Assembly: GCF_000745015.1 (NCBI RefSeq)
Contig: NZ_JQNA01000002.1
Location: 5,208,001-5,272,000, forward strand
Length of the DNA: 64,000 bases
Source: Burkholderia sp. 9120
GTDB taxonomy: Bacteria > Pseudomonadota > Gammaproteobacteria > Burkholderiales > Burkholderiaceae
Direction of reading: 5' to 3'
The notes beneath the pieces are model-generated. The model ran no database searches. It was given only the letters and a program-made list of their open reading frames with translations, and was not told the origin of the DNA. A program made the position numbers and the translations under genes. Shown here one piece after another: positions 43,964 to 53,921 of the stretch (position 1 is its first letter; each line of letters begins with the position of its first letter).

Positions 43964-44710
43964 TCAGACGCGCTCGAAGTTAGCCGACGCGAACGCCCAG
44001 TTCAGATGACGCGAGACCGTCGCCACCAGATAGTCCGGGCGGCGATTCTGATAGTCGAGGTAATACGCGTGCTCCCACACGTCGACCGTGAGCAACGGCG
44101 CGAGGCCGGCCGTGAACGGCGTTTCCGCGTTGCCCGTTTTGACGACCGCGAGTTCGCCGCGATCGACCACCAACCATCCCCAGCCGCTACCGAATTGCGA
44201 CGCCGATGTCGCGACGAGCGCTTTCGATAGCGCTTCGATCGAGCCGAACTTGCGTTCGATCGCGGCCTGCAATTTCGCGCTCGGCGTGGTCGCGGCAGGA
44301 CTCAGCGAGTTCCAGTAGAAGTTGTGATTCCACGCTTGCGCCGCGTTGTTGAATACGTCGGCGAGCATTGGCTGATCGTGCGACTGCACGATGATCTGCT
44401 CGAGCGACGCCTGTTCGAGCGGCGTACCGGCCAGCAGCTTGTGCAGATTGTCGAAGTACGCCCGATGGTGCTTGCCGTAGTGAATCCCAACCGTGCGCGC
44501 CGAGATGGTCGGCTCGAGCGCGTTTTCCGCGTACGGCAGCGGTGGCAGCGTTTGCGGCGACACACCGAGGTATGCGGGCACGACGCTGAGCGCGGGCTTC
44601 GCGGCAGTCGGCGCCGTCTGGCCGAAAGCAAATCGGGAGAGCGCGACACCGACCGAAGCCAGCGACCCGGTCGCAATCAGGCGACGGCGGGAAATGAGCG
44701 AATTGAACAT
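43964..44710 (-). CDS. Fe/Mn superoxide dismutase with Tat-type export signal
   Basis: A 248-residue SOD. The N-terminus SRRRLIATGSLASVG is a twin-arginine signal, so the enzyme is folded before export to the periplasm. Metal ligands are visible: His77 (IHYGKHHRAY), His129 (AWNHNFYW), and the Asp and His of DVWEHAYYLDY. These give the H-H-D-H set. Gln/Gly choices for Fe versus Mn cannot be settled by eye. The ATG at 44710 begins the Tat signal. It lies upstream of the sigma/anti-sigma pair on the same strand, suggesting a shared response to envelope oxidants. Confidence 0.88.
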   Translation of the reverse strand: MFNSLISRRRLIATGSLASVGVALSRFAFGQTAPTAAKPALSVVPAYLGVSPQTLPPLPYAENALEPTISARTVGIHYGKHHRAYFDNLHKLLAGTPLEQASLEQIIVQSHDQPMLADVFNNAAQAWNHNFYWNSLSPAATTPSAKLQAAIERKFGSIEALSKALVATSASQFGSGWGWLVVDRGELAVVKTGNAETPFTAGLAPLLTVDVWEHAYYLDYQNRRPDYLVATVSRHLNWAFASANFERV

Positions 44711-45048
44711 GACAGGTACCGTGATGGTGGAGAGAGCGCGGCCATCGCCCGAATGACGGTGAGTCGTGGCCACTCACACAGAACAGTTGACCTGGCCTGG
44801 CTATTCCAACGTAAAACAACTTTTTACGCGCGATGGGCAAGCCGCAACCCATCCACGACGGCAGACAGAAATTCGTTGCGGTGCGGGTGGAATAAAGCGC
44901 GTTGCCGTGCGTTTTGCAAAGGACGGTCGAATGATCCGCGGTCCACCCCGACGGACTCGCAGCCGTTGCGGCTCGCGTCGTCGATTCGCTCGCCTGATCT
45001 CGTGAAGGCGCGGCGGGCACGCGCTCATCCCTCTACCGGAACTCCACT
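44711..45048. promoter_or_regulatory. Divergent region between exported SOD and TIGR03118 lipoprotein genes
   Basis: 338 bases. The only structure I see is ACGTAAAA/TTTTTACG-type symmetry at 44809-44828. On the minus strand there is GGAAT followed 18 bases later by GTTCT, which loosely resembles an ECF promoter. Both are weak and given as candidates. No gene. Confidence 0.35.
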
Positions 45049-46152
45049 ATGAAACTGCATCGAAACGCAGTGCTTGCCGCACTGTGCGCGGTCACGGCCG
45101 TCACGCTCGTCGCATGCGGCGGCGGCAACCACCTGAGTACTCCGACGCCGACGTTGCCGTCGCAATTCAAGGCCACTACGCTCGTCTCGGACGGCAGCGC
45201 GAACGCACCGAACATCGATCCCAATCTGAAGAACGGCTGGGGTATCGCGTTCAATCCGACCGGCGTGGTGTGGGTGTCGGACAACAACACGAAGAAGTCG
45301 ACGCTGTATGACGGCAACGGCGTCGTGCAGTCGCTGGTCGTGACCATTCCGCCGAATGCCGCCGGCGCCGCGGCGGGTCCGACCGGCATTGTGTTCAACA
45401 AGAGCACCGACTTCCAGATCAGCGCGAACGGCGGTGCCTCGTCCAATGCGCTGTTCCTGTGGGCGACCGACGCCGGCACGATTGCCGCGTGGTCGCCTAA
45501 GGTCTTGCCGACCCAGGCCGTCAATGCCTTTGACGATGGCGCGGGTGGCGCGGTCTACAAGGGTCTCGCGATCGGCGCCAACGCCGGCGCGAATCTGCTA
45601 TACGCGGCGGACTTCCACAACAAGAAGGTGGATGTGTTCGACAGATCGTTCAACAAGATCCAGCTCACCGGTCACTTCAGCGATCCGAATCTTCCGGCCG
45701 GCTTGTCGCCGTTCGGCATCGCGACGATCGGCAGCACGGTGTACGTCACGTACGCGCTGCTCGGTCCCGATGGTCGTACGCAGGTCAACGGTGCGGGCAA
45801 CGGTGTAGTGGACGCGTTCGACACCGCCGGCAATTTCATCAAACGCATCGCGACTGCCGGTACGCTGAATTCGCCGTGGGGTGTCGCGCTCGCGCCAGCG
45901 AATTTCGGCGCGGCGAGCAATCTCTTGCTGGTGGGCAACTTCGGCGACGGCACGATCAATGCGTTCGATCCGAATACCGGCGCGTTTGCGGGCGCACTAA
46001 TGAACACGGACGGCACGACGTTCAGGCAGCCCGGCATCTGGGGCATCGGCTTCGGCAACGGCTTCGCGAATCAGCCGCTCAATACGCTGTTTTTCGCGGC
46101 AGGGCCGACGCCGACGAGTGGCGTGTATGGACGTATCGACGTGACGCCGTAA
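45049..46152 (+). CDS. TIGR03118-family lipoprotein, beta-propeller-like
   Basis: A 367-residue exported protein with a lipobox (VTLVAC) and a Gly/Thr-Pro-rich linker. TIGR03118 proteins have an NHL-like beta-propeller. Repeated blades are visible as NGWGIAFNPTGVVWVSDNN, GLAIGANAGANLLYAADFHNKKVDVFD and NSPWGVALAPANFGAASNLLLVGNFGDGTINAFD. The function is unknown and no enzyme motif is apparent. The start Met is followed by an ordinary signal. Divergent from the SOD gene. Confidence 0.85.
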   Translation: MKLHRNAVLAALCAVTAVTLVACGGGNHLSTPTPTLPSQFKATTLVSDGSANAPNIDPNLKNGWGIAFNPTGVVWVSDNNTKKSTLYDGNGVVQSLVVTIPPNAAGAAAGPTGIVFNKSTDFQISANGGASSNALFLWATDAGTIAAWSPKVLPTQAVNAFDDGAGGAVYKGLAIGANAGANLLYAADFHNKKVDVFDRSFNKIQLTGHFSDPNLPAGLSPFGIATIGSTVYVTYALLGPDGRTQVNGAGNGVVDAFDTAGNFIKRIATAGTLNSPWGVALAPANFGAASNLLLVGNFGDGTINAFDPNTGAFAGALMNTDGTTFRQPGIWGIGFGNGFANQPLNTLFFAAGPTPTSGVYGRIDVTP

Positions 46153-46241
46153 GCGTGTCGCGCGGCGGGTGATCGACACACGGATACGGACACGGGCGGC
46201 CCTGATTCAGGCTGGCCCGTGTACGCCGATCCACTCCCGTG

Positions 46242-49200
46242 TCACGCCCTTTCCAGCGCCGCCATCTCGCGCACGATCACCAGCAGCATCGACAGACTCG
46301 CGCCGCCCGTGGCGCGCAAATCGGCCAGCAAACGACCGTAACGTTCGAGCTGCGCACCACGTTTGTCGCGCCAGGTCTGAACCAGCGCATCCGGCGTCGA
46401 CGCGTCGTCGGCACCGGTTAGCGCACTCATGGTCAGTGCGCGTTTCAGGCGGGCAAGCTCGGCCAGCGCCGTGGCGCGTGCGAGCATGTCCCAGTGCGTG
46501 GGCGCGGGCAACGCCGCTGCACGCTCGCTGATCCAGCTGTAGTTCAGCAGCGTGCCGAGCGCGAAGTACACGCCCGCTACGAGTTCGAGGCTGCGTCCGC
46601 AGGTGGACGCCACTTCGGCGATATCGAGCAACGCGGCCGAGATCTCGCCGCTCGCGATCCGCACCGCGAGTTCGCCGTCCACGCCGGCATCCACGAGCAC
46701 GCGCTGGCGCTCGGACAACGCGTCGAGATCGGCGTCCGGCAACAACGCGGGCCATTGCGGCGCGAGGCGCTGCGCCGCATCGCGGCAGCGCGCGAGCAAG
46801 CCGGCCACGTCGCCGTTGCTGACCGCGCCCGCTTGCAACTGCCGCAAAAACCACAGCGCCGAACGTTCCACCAGCCGCGCGACTTCGACGAACATGCGCG
46901 CCTGCACGTCGTCGGCGACGCGGTTATCGAGCGCGTCGATACTGCGCCACACGTCGTCGAGATCGAACACGTCGCGCGCCATGATGCAGGCGCGCACGAT
47001 ATCGCCCGGCTGCGCGTCGGTTTCCTCCATCAACCGATGCACGAACTCGCAACCTACCCGGTTCACCAATGCATTGGTCAAATGCGTCGCGAGGATTTCG
47101 CGGCGCAACGGGTGGCGCTGCATCGGTTCGCTGAAACGCTGACGCAACGGTTTCGGGAAGTACTCGACCAGCATGTCGCTGACGAGCGGGTCCTCCGGCA
47201 TGGTCGAGTCGAGCAACGCGTCGTATAGCCACATCTTGCTGTACGCGAGCAGCACCGCGCGTTCGGGCGTGGTGAGGCCTTGTTTCGCCGCCAGCCGTTC
47301 GGCGACTTCTTCATCGGTCGGCAGAAACTCGATCACGCGATTCAGGCGCCCCGCGCGTTCGAGATAACGCATCAGACGCGCCTCGGCATCGAGCAGCTCG
47401 ACGCCGTAGCGGCCCGCAATCGACAGCGCCTGCGTCTGGTAGTAGTTGTCCTGCAACACGAGCAGGCCGACTTCGTCGGTCATTTCGGCGAGCAACGCGT
47501 TGCGCTGCTTCTCGGTCATCTCGCCATCCGCCACCACCAGTCCCAGCAGAATCTTGATGTTGACCTCATGGTCCGAGCAGTCGACGCCCGCGGAATTGTC
47601 GATCGCATCCGTATTGATGCGGCCGCCGCGCTGCGCGAACTCGATACGCCCGAGTTGCGTGAGACCGAGATTGCCGCCTTCGGCGACGACCTTGCAGTGC
47701 AGATCGGCGCCGTTCACGCGGATCGCGTCGTTGGCGCGGTCGCCGACTTGCAGGTGCGTTTCGCGGCTCGCTTTCACATACGTGCCGATGCCGCCGTTGT
47801 AAAGCAGATCGACCGGCGCCTGCAAAATCGCCCGCATCAACTCAGTCGGCGCAAGCGCCGGCACGCTGATGCCGAGCACCGCCTGCACCGCCGGCGATAA
47901 AGGAATCGTCTTGGCGGTACGCGGAAACACGCCGCCGCCCGCGGAGATCAGCGCTGGATCGTAATCGGCCCAGCTCGAACGATCGAGAACGAACAGGCGC
48001 CCACGTTCGGCAAGACTGCTTGCCGGATCGGGGTTCGGATCGAGAAAGATATGCCGGTGATCGAACGCGGCCACCAGCTTGATATGCGGCGACAGCAGCA
48101 TGCCGTTACCGAACACGTCGCCCGACATATCGCCCACGCCGACCACGGTAAAGTCCATGGTCTGCGTATCCACGCTCATTTCGCGGAAATGCCGCTTGAC
48201 CGACTCCCACGCGCCGCGCGCGGTGATCGCCATCTTCTTGTGGTCGTAGCCGACCGAGCCGCCCGACGCGAACGCGTCGTCGAGCCAGAAGCCGTATTCC
48301 TGCGAGATCGCGTTCGCGTAGTCGGAGAACGTCGCCGTGCCTTTGTCGGCGGCGACCACCAGATAGGGATCGTCGGGATCGTGCCGCACCACGTCGGGCG
48401 GCGGCACCACGGTCGTGCCCGCGAGGTTGTCGGTGACGTCGAGCAGGCCGCGCAGGAAGGTCTGATAGCACGCCACGCCTTCGCGCATCCACGCATCGCG
48501 CTCGCTTTGCGGCGGCGGATTCTTCACGACGAAGCCGCCCTTCGAACCGACCGGCACGATCACCACGTTCTTCACCATCTGCGCCTTCATCAGGCCGAGC
48601 ACTTCCGTGCGGAAGTCCTCGCGCCGATCCGACCAGCGCAGACCGCCGCGCGCCACCCGGCCGCCACGCAAATGCACGCCTTCCACGCGTGGCGAGTACA
48701 CCCAGATTTCGAACATCGGTTTCGGCTCGGGCAAGCCGGGCACTTGCGATGGATCGAACTTGAACGACAGATACGGTTTCGGCCGGCCGTCCGCGTTGAA
48801 GCGATAGTAGTTGGTGCGCTGCGTGGCCTTGATCACGCCGAGAAACTGCCGGAGTATGCGGTCCTCGTCGAGATTCGGCACCTGATCGAGCGCGCTGTCG
48901 ATCGTACGCAGCCAGCCGTCCACGCGCGCCTCGCGTGTCTCGCCCAGCACCGGATCGAAACGTGCGATGAACAGTTCGACCAGCATCCGCGCGATTCCCG
49001 GATTACCGGTCACCGCGCGTTCGATATATGCGTCGCTGAAGGTCGAGCCGACCTGGCGCAGATACTTGGCATACGCACGCAGTATCGTCACCTCGCGCGC
49101 ATTCAGTTGCGCGCGCAACACGAGTCGATTGAAGTCGTCGCTTTCGATCGCGCCGGTCCACACCTGCTCGAACGCTTCCTCGAACAGATCCTTGACCCGT

Positions 49201-51083
49201 TCGATATCGAACTCCGCGTCGTCCGCGAGTTCCAGGCCGAAGTCATGAATCCACGCGGGGGTAGCGTCCAGCGCTTCGATCAGGTACGGCCGTTCTTCAT
49301 CGACGCGCACGCCCAGATGCTCCAGCATCGGCAAACTGCGCGACAGCGCGATCGGCAAACCGGCACGGTAGACCTTGAAGCGAAACGCGCGTGGGCCCGC
49401 TTCGATCGGGCGATACAGGTTCATCGCAAGCCGCTCGCTGCCCTGCACGCGTTCGATCAACTCGATATCGCGCACCGCAGTACGAGCAGGATAATCGTCG
49501 CGATAGCCGGCCGGAAACGAATCCGCGTAGTGTTGCAGCAGACGGTTGCCCTGCTCTTCGCCGAAGGCGTCGAGCAATGCGTCGGCCAGATCGTCCTGCC
49601 AGCGGCGCGCCACGTGCACGAGCCGCGCCTCCAGCTCTCGCGTGTCGACGTTGGGCATGCCGCCCGGTTTCGCATGCACGACAAAATGAATGCGCGCCAG
49701 CGTCGACTCCGACAGCAGCGGCGTGAATTCAACGCTCTCGCCGTTGAACGCTTCGGCCAGTAAGGTCGCGATACGTTGCCGCAGATCGGTGTTGTATTTG
49801 TCGCGCGGCACGAACACCAGACACGACACGAAACGGTCGAAACGGTCACGCCGTATAAACAGACGCGTGCGCTGATGTTCCTGCAAACGCAGCACGCCGA
49901 GCGCGATGTCGTAGAGCTGGTTCTCGTCGGCCTGAAACAGTTCGTCGCGCGGATAGGTTTCGAGTACCGTCACCAGCGATTTCGCCAGATGACCTTTCGG
50001 CAGGAATCCGGCTCGCCGCACGATATTTGCGCATTTGCGCCGCACGATCGGAATCTCGGCGGCGGAAACGAAATAAGCCGTCGACGTATAAAGGCCGATG
50101 AACCGACGCTCGCCGGTCACCTTGCCGTCCGCACCGGTCAGCTTGATGCCGACGTAGTCCAGATAGCCCGGACGATGCACCGTGGCGCGAGAATTCGCCT
50201 TGGTCAGAAAGATCGGCGACGAACCGGCGATGATGTCGGCGGCAGCCGGCGGCAACGGCGTGACGTCGGGCGCGCCGATGGGCCGCAGTTCGTCACGCAG
50301 AATGCCGAGCCCCGAGCCCGCCACCGGCCGCAAACCGTAGCCGATATCGTGCTGCACCAACTCATAATCGCGTTGGCCGAGAAAGGTGAAATGATCGGCC
50401 ACCATCCATTCGAGGAACGCGCGCGCCTCGAGTCCTTCCGGCCCGGCCTCCCCGGCTTTCATGCCTTTGATCGTGCCGCGCGCGAGTTCGACGATCTTCG
50501 GCCAGTCCTCAACCGCGGCACGCACGTCGCGCAATACCTTCGCGATCTCGTCGCGCAACGCGTCGAGTTTTGCGGCATCGCCGCATCGGTCGACTTCGAA
50601 GTGAATGAACGAGGTGAGCTGCGAGCGCGAGTCGGTCGCCTCTTCGGCGCCCTGGCCGACGCGTGTGATCGCCCCGTCGGGGCCGCGCCAGATCCGGAAC
50701 ACCGGATGCACGACCGAATGCAGCGCGAGCCGCAAACCGTTGACCGCCATCGACACCGAATCGACCAGAAACGGCATGTCGTCGTTGACGATCTCGATCA
50801 CCGTGTGATCGGAATGCCAGCCGTGCTGTTCGAGGATCGGGTTATAGACGCGCAGTCGTTCGGTGCCCGGCACGAAGCGCTGCGCGGTTTGCCAGTGTGC
50901 GAGCGCCGCGCCGTAGAGATCGGCGATCGAGCGGCTTTGCAGATCGTCGGCATCGACGAAATCGTAGTAGTGCCGCAGAAAGGGCTCGACGACGTGGAAG
51001 GTCGGCTCCGGTAAACGCCCCCGCGCAAATTCGACGACATCGTTCAGCAGGTGTGTAACGGATTCTTCGTTCTTGGCTTGCAT
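46242..51083 (-). CDS. gdhB: NAD-specific glutamate dehydrogenase, large (GDH-180) type
   Basis: A 1613-residue enzyme that oxidatively deaminates L-glutamate to 2-oxoglutarate. The N-terminal half carries ACT-like regulatory modules (VEIVNDDMPFLVDSVSMAVN region). The catalytic region around 810-1250 shows RGGLRWSDRREDFRTEVLGLMKAQ, VVIVPVGSKGGFVVKN with the substrate Lys, FSDYANAISQEYGFWLDDAFASGG and VVAEGGNLGLTQLGR of the NAD fold. Length and order match the proteobacterial GDH-180 group. The ATG at 51083 follows GGGGGAG. Longer frames to 51158 lack a site. It likely links amino-acid catabolism (e.g. GABA, hydroxyproline) to the TCA cycle. Confidence 0.93.
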   Translation of the reverse strand: MQAKNEESVTHLLNDVVEFARGRLPEPTFHVVEPFLRHYYDFVDADDLQSRSIADLYGAALAHWQTAQRFVPGTERLRVYNPILEQHGWHSDHTVIEIVNDDMPFLVDSVSMAVNGLRLALHSVVHPVFRIWRGPDGAITRVGQGAEEATDSRSQLTSFIHFEVDRCGDAAKLDALRDEIAKVLRDVRAAVEDWPKIVELARGTIKGMKAGEAGPEGLEARAFLEWMVADHFTFLGQRDYELVQHDIGYGLRPVAGSGLGILRDELRPIGAPDVTPLPPAAADIIAGSSPIFLTKANSRATVHRPGYLDYVGIKLTGADGKVTGERRFIGLYTSTAYFVSAAEIPIVRRKCANIVRRAGFLPKGHLAKSLVTVLETYPRDELFQADENQLYDIALGVLRLQEHQRTRLFIRRDRFDRFVSCLVFVPRDKYNTDLRQRIATLLAEAFNGESVEFTPLLSESTLARIHFVVHAKPGGMPNVDTRELEARLVHVARRWQDDLADALLDAFGEEQGNRLLQHYADSFPAGYRDDYPARTAVRDIELIERVQGSERLAMNLYRPIEAGPRAFRFKVYRAGLPIALSRSLPMLEHLGVRVDEERPYLIEALDATPAWIHDFGLELADDAEFDIERVKDLFEEAFEQVWTGAIESDDFNRLVLRAQLNAREVTILRAYAKYLRQVGSTFSDAYIERAVTGNPGIARMLVELFIARFDPVLGETREARVDGWLRTIDSALDQVPNLDEDRILRQFLGVIKATQRTNYYRFNADGRPKPYLSFKFDPSQVPGLPEPKPMFEIWVYSPRVEGVHLRGGRVARGGLRWSDRREDFRTEVLGLMKAQMVKNVVIVPVGSKGGFVVKNPPPQSERDAWMREGVACYQTFLRGLLDVTDNLAGTTVVPPPDVVRHDPDDPYLVVAADKGTATFSDYANAISQEYGFWLDDAFASGGSVGYDHKKMAITARGAWESVKRHFREMSVDTQTMDFTVVGVGDMSGDVFGNGMLLSPHIKLVAAFDHRHIFLDPNPDPASSLAERGRLFVLDRSSWADYDPALISAGGGVFPRTAKTIPLSPAVQAVLGISVPALAPTELMRAILQAPVDLLYNGGIGTYVKASRETHLQVGDRANDAIRVNGADLHCKVVAEGGNLGLTQLGRIEFAQRGGRINTDAIDNSAGVDCSDHEVNIKILLGLVVADGEMTEKQRNALLAEMTDEVGLLVLQDNYYQTQALSIAGRYGVELLDAEARLMRYLERAGRLNRVIEFLPTDEEVAERLAAKQGLTTPERAVLLAYSKMWLYDALLDSTMPEDPLVSDMLVEYFPKPLRQRFSEPMQRHPLRREILATHLTNALVNRVGCEFVHRLMEETDAQPGDIVRACIMARDVFDLDDVWRSIDALDNRVADDVQARMFVEVARLVERSALWFLRQLQAGAVSNGDVAGLLARCRDAAQRLAPQWPALLPDADLDALSERQRVLVDAGVDGELAVRIASGEISAALLDIAEVASTCGRSLELVAGVYFALGTLLNYSWISERAAALPAPTHWDMLARATALAELARLKRALTMSALTGADDASTPDALVQTWRDKRGAQLERYGRLLADLRATGGASLSMLLVIVREMAALERA

Positions 51084-51241
51084 GATCAACTCCCCCGGCT
51101 GGTGGCTATGGCGAGTATCGATTGATTCGCAGGCATCGACTGAAGGGGGATTATGCACCTGCCACCCTTCACACGATGCGTGAGCACCGTTAGGTTATAC
51201 CCGCTGACGCCCGCAAGTCCGTTGGTGCGCCGGCATGCCGC

Positions 51242-52018
51242 TCAGACCACCGGTTGCGAATCCGCGTAGTCTTGCGCGAGCCATGCACGCACCTGTTCGG
51301 CGGTCCACGCCGGATCGTCGTGCGGCAGATCGTGGCTCGCCCAACCATGCTCGCGATGCGGCGCTTTCCACGCGGCCGCGAGTTTCATCGAACACACTGG
51401 GTCGGCCAGTCTATCGTTGCGCGACGACAGAATCAGCAACGGACAGTGCGGCTGTGCAGCATGCGCGGTAAAACGCGCCGCCGCCCACAATTGCCGCAGC
51501 GCATTGCCGCGACTCACCGGTCTGCTGCGGCGAATCGCGCTCCATGCGTCAAGATCGGCGCCCAATGTTTCAACGTTATTGCAGGTCAGGCGATGAATCC
51601 CCTGTTCGGCGCGGCGCGCATCGCTCCAATGCGCTGCGACGCGCAACAGCCCAGGCCACGCCGAAGGCCGCAGCCGCTCCTGCATACGGCTGAACGGCCG
51701 CATGCTCGTGTTGATCAGCACCAAACGTTCGATCTCGCCGGGATAGCGCTGCGCCCAGTCCGTCGCCACCATGCCGCCTAACGACATGGCCAGCACGCAA
51801 TACGGACCCGGCACACCGCTTTGCGCGGCAGCGCGCCGCACGAAACTCACCATGTCCGCGACGCTTGCCGGCGCGCGTAAATGAGCGAACTCGCCGTTGC
51901 CCGGCAGATCGATCAGTAATGGACTGTCGATGCCCGCGGCTTCCCGCAGCGTGTCGGGCAAGCGTCCCCAATGACGTGTTTCGCGCGTGAGTCCGCGCAA
52001 CAGAATCCACGTGCTCAT
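51242..52018 (-). CDS. Alpha/beta hydrolase
   Basis: A 258-residue cytoplasmic alpha/beta hydrolase. It starts STWILLRGLTRETRHWG and has the nucleophile elbow LAMSLGGM, where the first Gly of G-x-S-x-G is Ala. Acid/base candidates are Asp in SSRNDRLAD and His in ASHDLPHDDP. Substrate unknown. Its ATG overlaps the stop of the upstream carboxypeptidase gene as ATGA, so the two are coupled and may act together on a peptide or amide. Confidence 0.82.
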   Translation of the reverse strand: MSTWILLRGLTRETRHWGRLPDTLREAAGIDSPLLIDLPGNGEFAHLRAPASVADMVSFVRRAAAQSGVPGPYCVLAMSLGGMVATDWAQRYPGEIERLVLINTSMRPFSRMQERLRPSAWPGLLRVAAHWSDARRAEQGIHRLTCNNVETLGADLDAWSAIRRSRPVSRGNALRQLWAAARFTAHAAQPHCPLLILSSRNDRLADPVCSMKLAAAWKAPHREHGWASHDLPHDDPAWTAEQVRAWLAQDYADSQPVV

Positions 52019-53136
52019 ACGATGTCCGGGGTATACCAATGGTCGATCGCGCATTGCAGCAGTTGCTCGCGGCGATTGCCTTGCGGCAGCCAGCGCTGCG
52101 ACGAAAAAGCCGCGCGCGCCAGGAAGTCGAACAGGTTCGCATGACGCCGCAACACGCGCGCGGTGCGATGCGCCTTGACCGGATTGAACATGCCCTGGCG
52201 CGAGAACAGTTGCCGCGGGTTCTTCTTGATCCACAGCCAAGAGCCGAGTTCGAGGGTCATCGGCAGGAAGACGTTGGCGGCGGGCGCGCGGTCGTATGCA
52301 AAGTCCCACAGATCGCCGTGCAACAGATATTGATGGCTCTGCGGTTCGAATGCGTAGCCATGATGCGGATGCGCGCGCTCGAACATGGTCTTCAGCACGT
52401 ACATTTCCGGCAGATGCGGCATCAGCTTGCGGGTTCGCGCGTAGGGAAACCAGATGCTGTCTTTCCAGCCGTAGCCCGAGTGGCAATCGAGCGCGATGCT
52501 CAGGGGCCGCGCGGCCAGTTCGGCTTCGACCACTCGTAGCAGCGCGGCGGCCTCCGCCTCCATCGGCTCGCCTTCGCGGCCGCGATACCACGGCAGCCAC
52601 GCGCCCACGCGCTGACCGCCGGCCAGCAGCGGCACGCGTTCATCGGCGTTCTGCGGCGCGTTGCGCATCAGGTCGACGCCGTTCGGATTGGCGCGTGTGG
52701 CCGCCCACATACCGCCGGGGTTGACGATCGGCATAAAGATCAGACGAATCGATTGCAATTGACGTACCAGCAACTCGTCCCATTCGAGCCGCGCGAGGAG
52801 CGCGCGCATGTAGTCGAGCACGAGTTGCGAACCGATCCGTTCGAGGCCGTGGATCCCGCCGAAAAAGCCGATGGCCGGCGCGAGTGGATCGGTCGAGCCG
52901 ATGCTCGCCGTGCGTACGGCGAATTGCCGGCCGCGTACCGTTGTGTCGCAGACGGTGCGGATTTCGAAACTCGCGCTGCCCTGGTCGAGGATCGTATTGA
53001 GATCTTCGTACTCCGCAAAACTGTCGGGCAGAAAGCTCAGTGGTTGCGGCATGAGGGCGGTGAAGGGAACTGCAAGGTTATTGGGGACGGCTTGCGGTGA
53101 TGGTGCAATATAGCCTGGTGGTGGGGGGTCATGCAT
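52015..53136 (-). CDS. M14-family zinc carboxypeptidase/deacylase
   Basis: A 373-residue metalloenzyme of the M14 (succinylglutamate desuccinylase/carboxypeptidase) fold. The zinc ligands are His96 and Glu99 in GGIHGLER and His219 in ALDCHSGYG. Asn/Arg substrate residues appear in NPNGVDLMRN, and the catalytic Glu in MTLELGSW. No signal peptide is obvious, so it is probably cytoplasmic. The start may be the ATG at 53136 or Met29 (53052). No ribosome site discriminates, and the first 28 residues are Pro-rich. It is coupled to the hydrolase downstream. Confidence 0.82.
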   Translation of the reverse strand: MHDPPPPGYIAPSPQAVPNNLAVPFTALMPQPLSFLPDSFAEYEDLNTILDQGSASFEIRTVCDTTVRGRQFAVRTASIGSTDPLAPAIGFFGGIHGLERIGSQLVLDYMRALLARLEWDELLVRQLQSIRLIFMPIVNPGGMWAATRANPNGVDLMRNAPQNADERVPLLAGGQRVGAWLPWYRGREGEPMEAEAAALLRVVEAELAARPLSIALDCHSGYGWKDSIWFPYARTRKLMPHLPEMYVLKTMFERAHPHHGYAFEPQSHQYLLHGDLWDFAYDRAPAANVFLPMTLELGSWLWIKKNPRQLFSRQGMFNPVKAHRTARVLRRHANLFDFLARAAFSSQRWLPQGNRREQLLQCAIDHWYTPDIV

Positions 53137-53223
53137 GACGGTGGGGTTTGTTTGTTGGTTGTGTCATTGGCGTGTCATGGCGGTGTCATTTTTTTTGGGG
53201 CTTTGCGGCGGTTTTGGGTGGGC

Positions 53224-53838
53224 TTTCTCGCTCTGCTTTGTTGGCCTTTCCTTGCGTTCTTAGTGGTCTATTAGCGTTGCCCCTGTGCGGGGCGGCACCT
53301 ACTTCTCTTTGCCGCGGCAAAGAGAAGTAGGCAAGAGAAAGCCGCTCACACCGCTAATTCTGAAGCGGGTTTCGTGGCGCGCGACGGGCAGTGGTGCATC
53401 TGGAATCCGTGCCCCCGCAGATTTACCGGCAGTGACAAAGCAGTCATTCTTCCGGCGGCGCTGCGCGCGCCCTCGGGTAATGTCCAAACCCGCGAGCGGT
53501 GTTGACCACTGGTGTTTTCGGCGTCCCGCCGAGGCGAAGCCGACGGCCCCCGCCGAGTCAAATCAACGCTACCGGCCAATCCGTTCCGCCGAGAGCGTAG
53601 CGCGAGGCGGGATGAATGACGGCCTTGTCACGAACGCGGAGTGTGCGAGGACACGGATTCCAGATGAGCCACTACCGTGACTGTGCGGGGGACCCGCTTA
53701 AGATTTAGCGGTGTGAGCGGCTTTCTCTTGCCTACTTCTCTTCGCCGCGGCAAAGAGAAGTAGGTGCTGCCCCGCACAGGGGCGACGCTAATAGACCACT
53801 AAGAACACAAGGAAAGGCCAACACAAAAGAGAGCGCAA
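53224..53838. repeat. Large imperfect inverted repeat, arms about 225 bases
   Basis: The left arm (about 53224-53452) and right arm (about 53613-53838) are reverse complements over most of their length. The outer 120 bases are nearly identical, from GGCCTTTCCTT through the R-palindrome to GAGCGGCTTTCTC. The inner parts are patchier, with a shared CATCTGGAATCCGTG. Each arm contains a 34-base palindrome of CCTACTTCTCTTTGCCGCGG type (53298-53331 perfect, 53731-53764 with one mismatch). No transposase frame is present. It looks like a pair of inverted copies of a dispersed non-coding repeat. Confidence 0.85.
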
Positions 53839-53921
53839 GCCCAAACCCCTGACGCCATAAAACTGCCTTAAACCCGCCGCAAAACCTTCACAAACACATA
53901 TAGTCGTCTAGACGTTGCAAC

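Noticed and set aside
53298..53331. The perfect 34-base palindrome as a terminator
   Set aside because: It has no loop-plus-T-tract layout and occurs in both arms of a larger repeat, so a repeat-core role fits better than termination.
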